This document shows, one piece after another, positions 5,532 through 14,698 of a stretch of 19,240 bases of DNA (position 1 is the stretch's first letter; each line of letters begins with the position of its first letter). The notes under the pieces are model-generated. The model was not told where the DNA came from and did no database searches. It saw only the letters and a list, made by a program, of their open reading frames with translations. The stretch spans positions 1 through 19,240 of the forward strand of contig JAFSFU010000214.1 in the NCBI GenBank assembly GCA_017435025.1. The letters are read 5' to 3'. This DNA is from Lachnospiraceae bacterium (GTDB taxonomy: Bacteria > Bacillota_A > Clostridia > Lachnospirales > Lachnospiraceae). The position numbers were made by a program, and so were the translations under genes.

Positions 5532-8500
5532 TTATTTCTCGCTGTCATCATACAGAGCAACAAGTTTCTCAAGGTGAGCATACTTGTCCTTGGAGTTCTG
5601 CTCAGCCTGTGCGAACAGAGCTTTTGCTCTCTCCGGATTCTTCAGAGCGAGGGATGTGTAACGAACCTCACCGTTGATGAAATCCTGGTAGGATACAGTT
5701 GCCGGCTTGCAGTCAAGAGTGAACTTCTTCTCAGCTGCCGGGTTGTAACGGAAGATATTCCAGTAACCGGACTGAACAGCAAGTTTCTCTTCTTCCTGAG
5801 CCTTGCCCATACCCTTCTTGATACCGTGGTTGATACACGGAGCGTAAGCGATGATCAGGGACGGACCCGGATATGCCTCAGCCTCAGCAAGAGCCTTGAT
5901 TGTCTGGTTCATGTCAGCACCCATGGAGATCTGTGCAACGTATACGTAGCCGTAGCTCATAGCGATTGCAGCGAGATCTTTCTGCTTAACATCCTTACCA
6001 CCAGCTGCGAACTGTGCAACAGCACCAGTCGGAGTAGCCTTGGAGGACTGACCACCTGTGTTGGAGTAAACCTCAGTATTGAATACCATGATGTTGATAT
6101 CCTTACCGGAAGCGAGAACGTGGTCTACACCGTTGAAACCGATATCGTAAGCCCAACCGTCACCACCGAAGATCCACTGGGATTTCTTGGAGAGGAAGTC
6201 TTTATTCTTAACGATTTCCTTGCATGTATCGCATTCGCAGTTCTCAAGGAGTGCAACGAGCTTGTCTGTTGCAGCACCGTTTGTAGCGCCTACTGTGTAA
6301 GTGTCTAACCACTCTTTGCAAGCAGCCTTAACTTCTTCTGTAGCGCACTCGCCAGCCATAACAGCCTCAACTTTTGCCTTTAAGCCATCACGGATTGCGT
6401 TCTGAGCAAGTAACATACCGTAACCGAACTCAGCGTTATCCTCGAAGAGGGAGTTGGACCATGCCGGACCCTTGCCCTGCTTGTTAGCTGTGTACGGTGT
6501 GGACGGAGAAGAGTTACCCCAGATAGATGTACAACCTGTTGCGTTAGCGATGTACATTCTGTCACCGAATAACTGTGTGATTAACTTCGCGTACGGAGTC
6601 TCACCACAACCTGCACAAGCGCCGGAGAACTCAAGGAGCGGCTGCTTGAACTGGCTGCCTTTAACAGTTGTCTCTTTGAATTTATCAATTACATCCTGCT
6701 TGATGTCAAGCTTCTGACCGTAGTCGAATGTAGCCTGCTGATCAAGGTTGTCAGCAAGTTTAGCCATTGTAAGAGCCTTAGCGCCCTTCTTGCCCGGACA
6801 TACGTTAGCACAAGCTCCACAACCTGTACAGTCGAGGGAGGAGATTGTCATAACGAACTTGTACTGCGGCATACCTGTCATCGGAAGAGCCTGTGTACCA
6901 GCCGGAGCTGCTGCGGCCTCTTCTTCTGTCATAGCGATCGGACGGATTACAGCATGCGGACATACATAAGAACAGAAGTTACACTGGATACAGTTCTCGG
7001 AATTCCATACCGGAACGTCTACAGCGATACCACGTTTCTCGTATGCGGAGGAACCGGACGGTGTTGTACCATCAACGTAGTCCATGAATGCGGATACCGG
7101 GAGGTTGTTACCTTCCTGAGCATTAACAGCAGACTGAACCTTGTTAACGAACTTAACAACGTCTTCTCTACCCTCTGTTACATGTGTGAAATCAAGACCT
7201 TCGTCTTCGCAGTTTGTCCACTCAGCCGGAACTTCAACCTTAACAAGACCCTTAGCACCAGCGTCGATAGCTGCCCAGTTCTTCATAACTACATCTTCAC
7301 CCTTACGGCCGTATGTAGCCTTAGCAGCTGTCTTCATAAGCTCGTTAGCCTTATCAGCCGGAATGATCTTTGTTAACTCGAAGAATGCGGACTGAAGGAT
7401 TGTGTTGATACGTGTCGGGCCCATACCTGTCTCAATACCAAGTTTTACACCGTCGATTGTATAGAATTTGATGTTGTGATCAGCAATGAACTTCTTAACC
7501 TGGCCCGGAAGATGTTTCTCAAGACCTTCCATATCCCAGGAACAGTTGAGAAGGAATGTACCGCCGTCTACTAATTCCTGAACCATGTTGTACTTTCTGA
7601 TGTATGCCGGGTTGTGACATGCAACGAAGTCAGCTTTCTTGATCAGGTATGTGGACTTGATCGGTGTGTGACCGAAACGTAAGTGGGACATTGTTACGCC
7701 ACCAGATTTCTTGGAGTCGTAATCGAAGTATGCCTGAGCATACATATCTGTGTTGTCACCAATGATCTTAATGGAGTTCTTGTTTGCACCAACAGTACCG
7801 TCAGCACCAAGACCCCAGAACTTACAGTTAGTTGTACCAGCCGGTGTTGTTACGAGCGGAGCACCTAATTCGAGGGAGAGGTTTGTAACGTCATCCACGA
7901 TACCAAGTGTGAATCTCTGCTTAGCTGTGTTCTCGTATACAGCAACGATCTGTGCCGGTGTTGTATCCTTGGAACCTAAACCGTAACGACCTGTGAATAC
8001 CGGAACTGCATCGAACTCTGTACCCTTTAATGCAGCAACTACATCAAGGTATAACGGCTCGCCGATGGAACCCGGCTCTTTTGTTCTGTCAAGAACAGAA
8101 ATCTGCTTAACTGTCTTCGGAAGAGCTGCTACGAAAGCTTCTGTTGCCCACGGTCTGTAGAGACGAACTTTTACAACACCGACTTTCTTGCCCTGTGCCA
8201 TAAGGTAATCGATTGTCTCTTCGATTGTGTCGTTAACAGAACCCATAGCTACGATTACGTGCTCAGCATCAGCTGCACCGTAGTAGTTGAACAGCTTGTA
8301 ATCTGTACCGATCTTTGCATTAACTTTGTCCATGTACTCCTGTACGATTGCCGGAAGAGCATCGTAGTAAGTGTTACATGCTTCTCTTGCCTGGAAGAAG
8401 ATATCGGAGTTCTGAGCAGAACCTCTCTGTACCGGATGGTTCGGGTTTAAAGCGTTCATACGGAATGCATGGATAGCATCCATATCAGCCATTTCTTTCA

Positions 8501-9071
8501 GATCTTCGTAATCCCATGTTTCGATCTTCTGGATCTCATGAGATGTACGGAAACCATCGAAGAAGTTGATGAACGGAACTTTACCCTTGATTGCTGCAAG
8601 GTGAGCAACCGGTGTTAAGTCCATAACTTCCTGTACGCTGGATTCGCAAAGCATAGCGCATCCAGTCTGACGGCATGCATATACGTCAGAGTGATCACCG
8701 AAAATGTTAAGTGCGTGAGAAGCAACAGCACGTGCGGATACGTTGAATACGCCCGGAAGCTGCTCACCAGCTACTTTGTAAAGATCCGGAATCATAAGAA
8801 GAAGACCCTGAGAAGCTGTGTAGGTGGTTGTTAAAGCACCTGCGGACAGGGAACCGTGTACAGCACCTGCAGCACCAGCCTCGGACTGCATCTCTGTGAT
8901 CTGTACCTGCTGTCCGAACATGTTTGTTCTTCCGTCAGTTGCCCATTCATCTGTAGCTTCTGCCATCGGAGAAGAAGGGGTAATCGGGTAGATGGCTGCA
9001 ACATCTGTAAATGCATATGAAGCATGAGCTGCTGCGTGGTTACCATCCATGGTTTTCATTTTTCTTGCCAT
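5532..9071 (-). CDS. nifJ: Pyruvate:ferredoxin (flavodoxin) oxidoreductase
   Basis: Oxidative decarboxylation of pyruvate to acetyl-CoA and CO2 with reduction of ferredoxin; the central fermentation enzyme of clostridia. The 1179 residues form the single-chain fused type. The N-terminal pyruvate/TPP domain (YPITPSSPMAE) and the middle gamma-type domain (about 400-620) are followed by two [4Fe-4S] ferredoxin motifs at about 694-704 (CIQCNFCSYVCP) and 748-759 (CTGCGACANVCP). The proximal-cluster CAGCGETP is at about 819, and the TPP/Mg domain has GGDGWAYDIGF at about 969 and NTEVYSNTGGQSS further on. I start at the ATG at 9071 (MARKMKTMDG), 10 bases after AGGAGG; the frame extends to 9110 but without a ribosome site. 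The narrow codon choice suggests strong expression. The reaction direction and the exact electron acceptor cannot be read from sequence. Confidence 0.97.
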   Translation of the reverse strand: MARKMKTMDGNHAAAHASYAFTDVAAIYPITPSSPMAEATDEWATDGRTNMFGQQVQITEMQSEAGAAGAVHGSLSAGALTTTYTASQGLLLMIPDLYKVAGEQLPGVFNVSARAVASHALNIFGDHSDVYACRQTGCAMLCESSVQEVMDLTPVAHLAAIKGKVPFINFFDGFRTSHEIQKIETWDYEDLKEMADMDAIHAFRMNALNPNHPVQRGSAQNSDIFFQAREACNTYYDALPAIVQEYMDKVNAKIGTDYKLFNYYGAADAEHVIVAMGSVNDTIEETIDYLMAQGKKVGVVKVRLYRPWATEAFVAALPKTVKQISVLDRTKEPGSIGEPLYLDVVAALKGTEFDAVPVFTGRYGLGSKDTTPAQIVAVYENTAKQRFTLGIVDDVTNLSLELGAPLVTTPAGTTNCKFWGLGADGTVGANKNSIKIIGDNTDMYAQAYFDYDSKKSGGVTMSHLRFGHTPIKSTYLIKKADFVACHNPAYIRKYNMVQELVDGGTFLLNCSWDMEGLEKHLPGQVKKFIADHNIKFYTIDGVKLGIETGMGPTRINTILQSAFFELTKIIPADKANELMKTAAKATYGRKGEDVVMKNWAAIDAGAKGLVKVEVPAEWTNCEDEGLDFTHVTEGREDVVKFVNKVQSAVNAQEGNNLPVSAFMDYVDGTTPSGSSAYEKRGIAVDVPVWNSENCIQCNFCSYVCPHAVIRPIAMTEEEAAAAPAGTQALPMTGMPQYKFVMTISSLDCTGCGACANVCPGKKGAKALTMAKLADNLDQQATFDYGQKLDIKQDVIDKFKETTVKGSQFKQPLLEFSGACAGCGETPYAKLITQLFGDRMYIANATGCTSIWGNSSPSTPYTANKQGKGPAWSNSLFEDNAEFGYGMLLAQNAIRDGLKAKVEAVMAGECATEEVKAACKEWLDTYTVGATNGAATDKLVALLENCECDTCKEIVKNKDFLSKKSQWIFGGDGWAYDIGFNGVDHVLASGKDINIMVFNTEVYSNTGGQSSKATPTGAVAQFAAGGKDVKQKDLAAIAMSYGYVYVAQISMGADMNQTIKALAEAEAYPGPSLIIAYAPCINHGIKKGMGKAQEEEKLAVQSGYWNIFRYNPAAEKKFTLDCKPATVSYQDFINGEVRYTSLALKNPERAKALFAQAEQNSKDKYAHLEKLVALYDDSEK

Positions 9072-9096
9072 AGTTGATTTTCCTCCTATAAAGTGT

Positions 9097-9118
9097 ATAA
9101 ATAAATACATTTATTTAT
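9097..9118. repeat. AT-only inverted repeat in the nifJ leader
   Basis: ATAAATAAAT-AC-ATTTATTTAT, perfect 10-bp arms, between the predicted transcription start and the ribosome site of nifJ. It could be an mRNA-stabilising hairpin or simply AT-rich sequence. Confidence 0.55.
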
Positions 9119-9158
9119 TTAGAGTAACGCCTTATAAACATAAGACTACCTATACCCT

Positions 9159-9187
9159 ATTATAGCAAGTTCTTTGCAAAATGCAAA
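9159..9187 (-). promoter_or_regulatory. nifJ promoter
   Basis: Minus strand: perfect -10 TATAAT (9164-9159), 17-base spacer, -35 TTTGCA (9187-9182). Predicted start near 9152 gives an 80-base leader. On the plus strand three copies of TGCAAA (9175-9180, 9182-9187, 9188-9193) surround the -35. Confidence 0.6.
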
Positions 9188-9259
9188 TGCAAAACACAAT
9201 ATTTCGTTACAAAATTATAAACAATACCATTCATTGGGATTCGCCTTGTAAAATAAAGC

Positions 9260-9286
9260 AAGGGATTCCATATTATGGAATCCCTT
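9260..9286 (-). terminator. Terminator of the VanW-family gene
   Basis: Perfect inverted repeat with 13-bp arms (AAGGGATTCCATA and its complement) around a single central base, so the practical RNA loop is a few bases. It is followed on the minus strand by GCTTTATTTTAC and lies 35 bp after the stop at 9322. Also T-rich on the plus-strand side. Confidence 0.75.
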
Positions 9287-9321
9287 TTATGATCTTTCAT
9301 TGATTCATATTGTATTATCCA

Positions 9322-11277
9322 CTATCCGATCGGTGCGATCAGTCCCATATTGGACGGATCTGCATTGGTCACTGCAGCTCCCGGACCGCCCTGGTCAGCA
9401 GGACTTGTTGTCATATCTGCCGGGCTCTGCGGGTAGAACGGAGTTTCTCTTGTCGGCTCTACCGACGGCTCGATCATATTTCCCGGTGCCTCCGTCTGCG
9501 GCTTGGTCGGCTGTGTATCCGGACCGGATACATTTCCCGGTCCTACTCCCGGATTTGTCACATTGCCGGAAGATTCCACTGCGTCACCGGACGGATTTGC
9601 AGCGTCGATACTGCTCTCTCCCTCAAGGGTTACTCCTTCCGAAGATGCTACCGTACCGGATGTATTTCTCTTGATTGTCGCGGATTTTCCTTTGTAGGTA
9701 CTATTATGGAGCACTTTGTCTTCAATCACAACACCGTCTTTCTTAGTAACCAGATTCGTCACCCAGCGACTGCCCATTGTTGGAGCCTTTGACTGAACCT
9801 CTACTCCCGGTTCCAGCGTTGGATCTTCCTCATACACCGGAGCCGGCGGATCCAGCTCTTTCACTTTTGAAGAAGACATGGAAAGTGTTACGCCCTCTTC
9901 CAGAATCGGATTGCCGTAAATGGAAACGGTCAGTTTCTGATTGGAAAAACTGGTCTTAATACCAACAGCTGTCTTGGAATTATTGACAAACTTCATATCC
10001 GGTCCGCTGTGTCCGTCGTAACTTACCATTGCATCTTCGCCAGGTGTTACATAAGACGGTTCATAACTGTGTGCATGACGCTCGGTTGTCTTTAAGCCAG
10101 AGAAAACGACTGCGTTATAAAGTGTAGAAGACACCTGACATACGCCGCCGCCCGGCTCCTCAACCAGAACACCGTTTACATATGCGCCTGCAGGTCTGTA
10201 TCCTTTTTCAGCCGTACGGTTTCCGGTTGTTAGGTTAAAGGAAAACTCATGGCCCGGCTGAATGATCATACCATTGATAGCCGCCGCAGCAAGACGAACG
10301 TTTTCGTTACGGTCTTTGTTAGAAGTTGTCGTCGTTGTATAAGTGCCTAAGCGTTTAAAGCTTGCTCTTGCTTCTGCCTCAGTGATCTCTGGTTCTACTT
10401 CTGTTGCTGTTGCAGTGATATTGGCTTTATAATCACCCTTATTGACAGCAGCAAGAATATCTGCAGTCAGCTTCTCACGTTCGATCAGCTTACCATTTTC
10501 TGCACCTGCAAATACAAATTCTCCGCTGTTCTTATCATAAGAATCAATAGAACCATTCTTTGGCTGAATATCCCAGCCGTCAGCAACGATATCAGCCTGC
10601 TGCTTTGCCAGTTCTTCCAATCCGTCTGTTTTTACTGTATATTCGCCCGCTTCCGCTTTATCGAATGCTTCATCCAGAACCTCATCCAACTTAGTTTCCA
10701 TCAGATTTGCAATCTCTTTCGTCTCGCCATTGAAGCTTACTCGCATACCCCAGTCGATTTCTTTCAGCAGTTTCTCTTTTGCTTCCGACTTTGTCATTCC
10801 ATTGACAGAAATGCCATTGACCGTAATCTCTGCATCAAGCTCAGTTTCCGGTTCCAGAGTCGTCTCCGCTGCAATCGATTCATCTCCGTCTTTCGAACAT
10901 CCCTTCAGACCGACTGCAACACAAAGGATCAAAATCACAATACCGATCAGAATCAGCAGGATCTTCGCAAAATCCGGTCCCTGTCGACGGCGTCTGCGTC
11001 TCCTGTTTGTTGCAGTACTTCGTCTCGCAGAACCTGCTCCTGAGTTCATACTTCTCGCGCTCTGTACTGCCGCAACACGTTCTGCATTCCGTTGTCTTGA
11101 TGCTCCCTGAGCACTTCTTGATGTCGCACCACCTGCTCTCTGCCCTGTAGTACGACCTGTTCCTGCAGAGCGACTTACAGCACCGGAGCGTGTAGAATTT
11201 CCGGTTCTGGCCGCATTTGCAGATCTTGATGAACTGCCGCGACTCTGCCCGGTTCTGTTTTTGGTTGTTTCACTCAT
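9322..11277 (-). CDS. VanW-family membrane-anchored cell-wall protein
   Basis: A 651-residue protein with one membrane span at about 104-124 (ILLILIGIVILILCVAVGL), predicted as a type II anchor with the bulk outside. Residues 1-98 are a low-complexity Ser/Arg/Gly/Thr-rich cytoplasmic tail ending in seven Arg (92-98). Outside, about 150-300 looks like peptidoglycan-binding repeats often found ahead of VanW (N-G-I-S-V-N-G-M-T-x-x-E-A). The VanW domain spans about 311-445 with the hallmark G-G-G-V-C-Q-V-S-S-T-L-Y-N-A-V at 376-390. A Pro/Gly/Ser/Thr-rich tail fills 540-651. VanW takes its name from vancomycin-resistance clusters, but its biochemical function is unknown and most members have no link to resistance. 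RBS AAAGGG about 10 bases before the ATG. Confidence 0.9.
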   Translation of the reverse strand: MSETTKNRTGQSRGSSSRSANAARTGNSTRSGAVSRSAGTGRTTGQRAGGATSRSAQGASRQRNAERVAAVQSARSMNSGAGSARRSTATNRRRRRRRQGPDFAKILLILIGIVILILCVAVGLKGCSKDGDESIAAETTLEPETELDAEITVNGISVNGMTKSEAKEKLLKEIDWGMRVSFNGETKEIANLMETKLDEVLDEAFDKAEAGEYTVKTDGLEELAKQQADIVADGWDIQPKNGSIDSYDKNSGEFVFAGAENGKLIEREKLTADILAAVNKGDYKANITATATEVEPEITEAEARASFKRLGTYTTTTTSNKDRNENVRLAAAAINGMIIQPGHEFSFNLTTGNRTAEKGYRPAGAYVNGVLVEEPGGGVCQVSSTLYNAVVFSGLKTTERHAHSYEPSYVTPGEDAMVSYDGHSGPDMKFVNNSKTAVGIKTSFSNQKLTVSIYGNPILEEGVTLSMSSSKVKELDPPAPVYEEDPTLEPGVEVQSKAPTMGSRWVTNLVTKKDGVVIEDKVLHNSTYKGKSATIKRNTSGTVASSEGVTLEGESSIDAANPSGDAVESSGNVTNPGVGPGNVSGPDTQPTKPQTEAPGNMIEPSVEPTRETPFYPQSPADMTTSPADQGGPGAAVTNADPSNMGLIAPIG

Positions 11278-11376
11278 ATTATCTCACCCTTTAATCATCC
11301 TGCCACCATGCAGGAATCAATCATTCATCTAGCCATGTCCTCAACAAATACCATCATATTGTGGGCACTCGAACAT

Positions 11377-11382
11377 AGTATA
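11377..11382 (-). promoter_or_regulatory. Extended -10 promoter of the VanW-family gene
   Basis: TGC followed by TATACT on the minus strand (extended -10), with no good -35 at 17 bases. The leader is about 95 bases and contains a small CCTGC/GCAGG hairpin just before the ribosome site. Confidence 0.45.
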
Positions 11383-11447
11383 GCACAAATAGTGGAAAAT
11401 GGAATAACATATTTCTTAAATTTCTTTTCCATTCCTGTTAAATATGT

Positions 11448-11453
11448 TACAAT
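11448..11453 (+). promoter_or_regulatory. Candidate -10 box of the PHP gene
   Basis: TACAAT (5 of 6) located 42 bases before the ATG at 11496. The -35 (TTTTCC at 17 bases) is weak. It sits divergently to the VanW promoter about 70 bp away. Confidence 0.35.
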
Positions 11454-11495
11454 TGTTTTGCAGGCGCCTTTTTCCTGCAGAAAAGAGGACATTTT

Positions 11496-12344
11496 ATGAA
11501 ACTGATCGATCTTCATGTACATTCTACCGCCTCCGACGGCTCCTGTTCTCCCAGTGAAGTGGTCGCACTTGCCAAAGATGCTGATTTGGCTGCAATCGCT
11601 CTGACAGACCATGATACCGTTTCCGGAATCGACGAAGCGCTTGAGGCATCCGGTCCTTTGGATCTGATTGTCGTTCCCGGCGTGGAATTATCCTGTATCT
11701 ATAAAGAAAAAGAAATCCATATTCTCGGTCTATTCATTGATCATAATAATCCTGAACTTTTGGATTTCCTCTCAACGAATGCCAGAAAGCGTTCTGCTCG
11801 AAATGAAAGTATGCTTGACTCATTCCGCCGCGATGGTTTCGATCTGACAATGGAGGATTTGACGTGCGGAAATCCAAGAACCGTGATCACAAGAGCTCAT
11901 TTTGCACGTGCACTTCTGAATAAAGGTTATGTAAAGACTGTGGATCAGGCATTCAAAAAATACCTGAATCCCGATTGCCCCTACTACCGAAAAAGAGAGA
12001 TCATTACTCCGGAGGAATCCATCACTGCCATCAATCATGCCGGCGGTGTCGCAATTCTTGCTCATCCGTGCCAGTATAAGTTCGGCTGGAAAGAAACAGA
12101 GGAAATGATCTCGCTCTTAAAAAATCTTGGTCTGTTTGGTGTTGAATGCTATCACTCTTCCAACAACCAGTACGAAAGCGGAAAGCTTCGTACCATTGCT
12201 AAAAAAAACAACCTCGTTATTACCGGCGGCTCCGACTTTCACGGCGCAGCCAAACCGGATATCCAGATTGGCTGCGGACGCGGCGGTCTCAGAGTTTCTT
12301 CGCTTTACCTGGATGATTTAAAATCTGCCATGTCGCGCAGATAG
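11496..12344 (+). CDS. PHP-domain phosphoesterase (YciV/RNase AM-like)
   Basis: Metal-dependent phosphoesterase of 282 residues made of one PHP domain. Candidate metal ligands appear in the usual order: H-V-H at 7-9, Asp14, T-D-H-D at 37-40, Glu64 in P-G-V-E-L-S, His75 in E-I-H-I-L-G, His135, His190 in I-L-A-H-P, and S-D-F-H at 246-249. The insertion between about 80 and 180 and the overall length match the YciV/TrpH group, members of which act as 3',5'-nucleotide bisphosphate phosphatase or 5'-3' exoribonuclease on short RNAs. Which substrate applies here cannot be told. RBS GAGG about 7 bases before the ATG. The only plus-strand gene in the first 14.8 kb; its last 40 bp overlap the end of the convergent peptidase gene. 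Confidence 0.88.
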   Translation: MKLIDLHVHSTASDGSCSPSEVVALAKDADLAAIALTDHDTVSGIDEALEASGPLDLIVVPGVELSCIYKEKEIHILGLFIDHNNPELLDFLSTNARKRSARNESMLDSFRRDGFDLTMEDLTCGNPRTVITRAHFARALLNKGYVKTVDQAFKKYLNPDCPYYRKREIITPEESITAINHAGGVAILAHPCQYKFGWKETEEMISLLKNLGLFGVECYHSSNNQYESGKLRTIAKKNNLVITGGSDFHGAAKPDIQIGCGRGGLRVSSLYLDDLKSAMSRR

Positions 12345-13366
12345 AGGTCTGTAAAACTATATCGGATATTTCCATTATAACCTTTGACTGTATGGGCCAT
12401 TGCCAAGGAATTGAGGATCGCTTCCTCGGTTGCTTCGGCGGTGGCCTCAAACACTTCATCGATGTAAGCTTCATTCAGCTGTTTCACGTTCACAAATCCA
12501 TTCTTATCATCTTTGTGGAAACGATTTCCTGTGGAAAAACCCAGCATGATATCACCGCTTCCATGTCCCATATAAGAACCGCATCTGGAAAGGCCGACGC
12601 CTGCACGGCGGATGATTCGTTTTAACTGACGATCCGAAACCGGAAGATCCGTTCCGATGACCATCATGATCGAACCCTCATCCAGCTTGGCCTCTTCAAT
12701 TTTCTGTGTCAGATACTCACCCATCGGCTTTCCGTCCAGCACAAAGGTCTTTGTCTTTCCAAAATTAGATTGCACAAGAACACCAACCGTATAAGTCTGT
12801 CCATCAATCTCTACCAGACGAGATGCCGAGCCAATACCACCTTTCATACCAAAACAGGAGGTACCTTTTCCTGCACCCACATCTCCCTCTTCAAAGTCTT
12901 TTTTCGCAGAAGCGATCGCAGCTTCCACCTCAGCGATGCCGATTACCCTCTCGCTGATCTTATTCAAACTCGAGTCATTGCACTCGCCAACCACTGTATT
13001 GATGGATGTCATTTCTGCACCATCCTTTTCACACCACTTCACCATATGTTCCACGATTGCATTCTGCACAAGTCCAACATTCAATGTATTTGTAAGCGCG
13101 ATCGGTGTCTCCAAAGTGCCCAGTTCCTCAATCTGCGGAATACCGGCAGTTTTTCCAAAACCATTGTGAACGAACGCGGCAGCAGTTAATTTGTTAACGA
13201 ACATATTATCCTGACATGGCATAATAACCGTGACACCGGTCTTATGCTCCTCGGTATCGACCGTATAATGACCAACTGTCACACCTGGGATATCTGTGAT
13301 CTTATTGAGCGTACCTGGCACATGGGTACCTATCTTTATACCATATTCCCTAATTCTTTTATTCAT
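12305..13366 (-). CDS. P1-family (DmpA-type) self-cleaving peptidase
   Basis: Predicted N-terminal-nucleophile hydrolase of MEROPS family S58 (DmpA/BapA). Members cut themselves at a Gly-Ser bond and then release N-terminal residues, including D-amino acids or beta-alanine, from small peptides. The 353-residue length fits. Seen here are the ITDIPGVTVGH start of the fold, G-D-V-G-A-G-K-G-T-S and G-M-K-G-G-I-G-S-A-S-R at 161-183, T-D-L-P-V-S at 239-244, and G-H-G-S-G-D-I-M-L-G-F around 267-277. Ser270 in G-S-G-D is the likely nucleophile at the self-cleavage site (from family knowledge, not proven here). No signal peptide. GGAGG 9 bases before the ATG. It follows the alanyl-tRNA editing gene by 136 bp with no convincing terminator between, so the two may share a transcript. 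Confidence 0.9.
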   Translation of the reverse strand: MNKRIREYGIKIGTHVPGTLNKITDIPGVTVGHYTVDTEEHKTGVTVIMPCQDNMFVNKLTAAAFVHNGFGKTAGIPQIEELGTLETPIALTNTLNVGLVQNAIVEHMVKWCEKDGAEMTSINTVVGECNDSSLNKISERVIGIAEVEAAIASAKKDFEEGDVGAGKGTSCFGMKGGIGSASRLVEIDGQTYTVGVLVQSNFGKTKTFVLDGKPMGEYLTQKIEEAKLDEGSIMMVIGTDLPVSDRQLKRIIRRAGVGLSRCGSYMGHGSGDIMLGFSTGNRFHKDDKNGFVNVKQLNEAYIDEVFEATAEATEEAILNSLAMAHTVKGYNGNIRYSFTDLYLRDMADFKSSR

Positions 13367-13502
13367 TATTGTTTTCCTCCGTTATTTTTACCAAACCGTC
13401 TTTGCACGTACACAAAATCCATAAATAATCCTCTTGATTTGTTAAAAGTTTATCCAATCTGCCGATTGTTTTTCTTTTCACAATCTGATAGAATCCCAAC
13501 TG

Positions 13503-14666
13503 TTAAGAGATAAACCCTTTCTCTTTCAGAATGGCATGTAATTGTTCTTCCGAGGTGAAGAACGTTCCCTGTGCCATCTGCACACTCCCTCCGCCTCTTC
13601 CGGACATCTTAGTATTTAACTCCTTGGAGAGGAGGCGCATGTCCTCGCTCTGACTCCCCATCACATACAGGAATCCCCTTTCAGAATTTCCTGACAGGGC
13701 GAGGACAGTTTTTCCCTTATGTTCCTCGAGCATACGATTCACCATCTGTCTCAGCTGAACCGCACCAAATTCCGGTTCCAAAAGATAAATCTGATTATCA
13801 CTATCCTCAAAACATCCCACTTTATGTTCAATCAATTCCCGATAACTCTCTGCAAGTTTTTCCTGCAGTTTTGTTACTTCTGATTTCATTTTATCAACCG
13901 CTGATGCGATTTCCCCCGGTTTTGCAGACAGCAAATTGGAAACTTTCTGCACCTGATCTCTCTTTTTCTCATAGTCTTCCACTGCACGTTTTCCGCACAG
14001 AAGAGAAATGCGAACACCGCCTTTATAATGGATCATCGATAAGAATTTTACTAAACCGATTTCTCCTGTTCTCTTCACATGCGTACCGCAGCATGCACAG
14101 ATATCACCGCCCGGAATCTTTACAATGCGGACATCTCCGGTCAGTTCCTTTTTGCTTCTATAATCCAGGCTCTCAAGTTCCTCTTTTGCCGGGAAATCGG
14201 CGTAGATCTCAAGGTTCTCCCAGATCATGGAATTTGCCTTTTTCTCAATCTCCATGAGATCATCCCATTCGATCAGACCATTAAAATCAATGGTTACTTC
14301 CTCTGCTCCCATATGAAATCCCACATTATCATAGCCATATTTTGCATGAATGAGACCGGAAACCAGATGCTCACCGGAATGTTCCTGCATATGGATAAAA
14401 CGGTTCTCCCAGTCAATTTCACCCCGAACTGTCTCTCCAACGTTTAATGGCTGCTCCAGATAATGGATGACTTCCCCATTCTTCTCATGTACCTCAAGGA
14501 CACGAACTCCGCCGAGAATACCGGTATCGGTTGGCTGACCGCCCCCCTCCGGATAAAAAGCAGTCTGATCCAATTTCACTTCATATCCCTTTTTTCCCTT
14601 TTCGCAGGACAGAACCGTTCCTTCAAATTCTTTAATATATGCTGAATCATAATATAATTTCTTCAT
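13503..14666 (-). CDS. Stand-alone alanyl-tRNA editing protein (AlaX-L type)
   Basis: Predicted to hydrolyse Ser or Gly wrongly charged on tRNA-Ala in trans. It is a 387-residue relative of the editing half of alanyl-tRNA synthetase without the aminoacylation domain. N-terminal beta domain with F-Y-P-E-G-G-G-Q at 37-44; zinc and catalytic motif H-S-G-E-H at 96-100 (HxxxH) and C-C-G-T-H at 192-196 (CxxxH, Cys192 and His196). A coiled region at about 230-282 leads to a C-terminal DHHA1 domain with S-G-R-G-G-G-S at 355-361. The long form with DHHA1 is AlaX-L. AAGGAG about 10 bases before the ATG at 14666; a good promoter lies at 14699-14727. First gene of a likely two-gene unit with the DmpA peptidase. 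Confidence 0.92.
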   Translation of the reverse strand: MKKLYYDSAYIKEFEGTVLSCEKGKKGYEVKLDQTAFYPEGGGQPTDTGILGGVRVLEVHEKNGEVIHYLEQPLNVGETVRGEIDWENRFIHMQEHSGEHLVSGLIHAKYGYDNVGFHMGAEEVTIDFNGLIEWDDLMEIEKKANSMIWENLEIYADFPAKEELESLDYRSKKELTGDVRIVKIPGGDICACCGTHVKRTGEIGLVKFLSMIHYKGGVRISLLCGKRAVEDYEKKRDQVQKVSNLLSAKPGEIASAVDKMKSEVTKLQEKLAESYRELIEHKVGCFEDSDNQIYLLEPEFGAVQLRQMVNRMLEEHKGKTVLALSGNSERGFLYVMGSQSEDMRLLSKELNTKMSGRGGGSVQMAQGTFFTSEEQLHAILKEKGFIS

Positions 14667-14698
14667 TCAAATTAACTCCTTTTTGTATTCTAACAAAC

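Noticed and set aside
5505..6308. Plus-strand open frame of 267 codons opposite the end of nifJ
   Set aside because: It is the antisense shadow of a strongly codon-biased gene. It has no ribosome site and begins inside the nifJ terminator region, and the product has no recognisable domain.
9322..11277. VanW-family gene as evidence of a vancomycin-resistance cluster
   Set aside because: No vanH, ligase, vanX, vanR or vanS genes are nearby, and VanW-domain proteins are common chromosomal genes in clostridia.
13459..13478. CAATC/GATTG hairpin with a T run between the editing and peptidase genes
   Set aside because: The stem is only 5 bp and the T run follows it on the plus strand, where no gene needs it. 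On the minus strand it is not a terminator.
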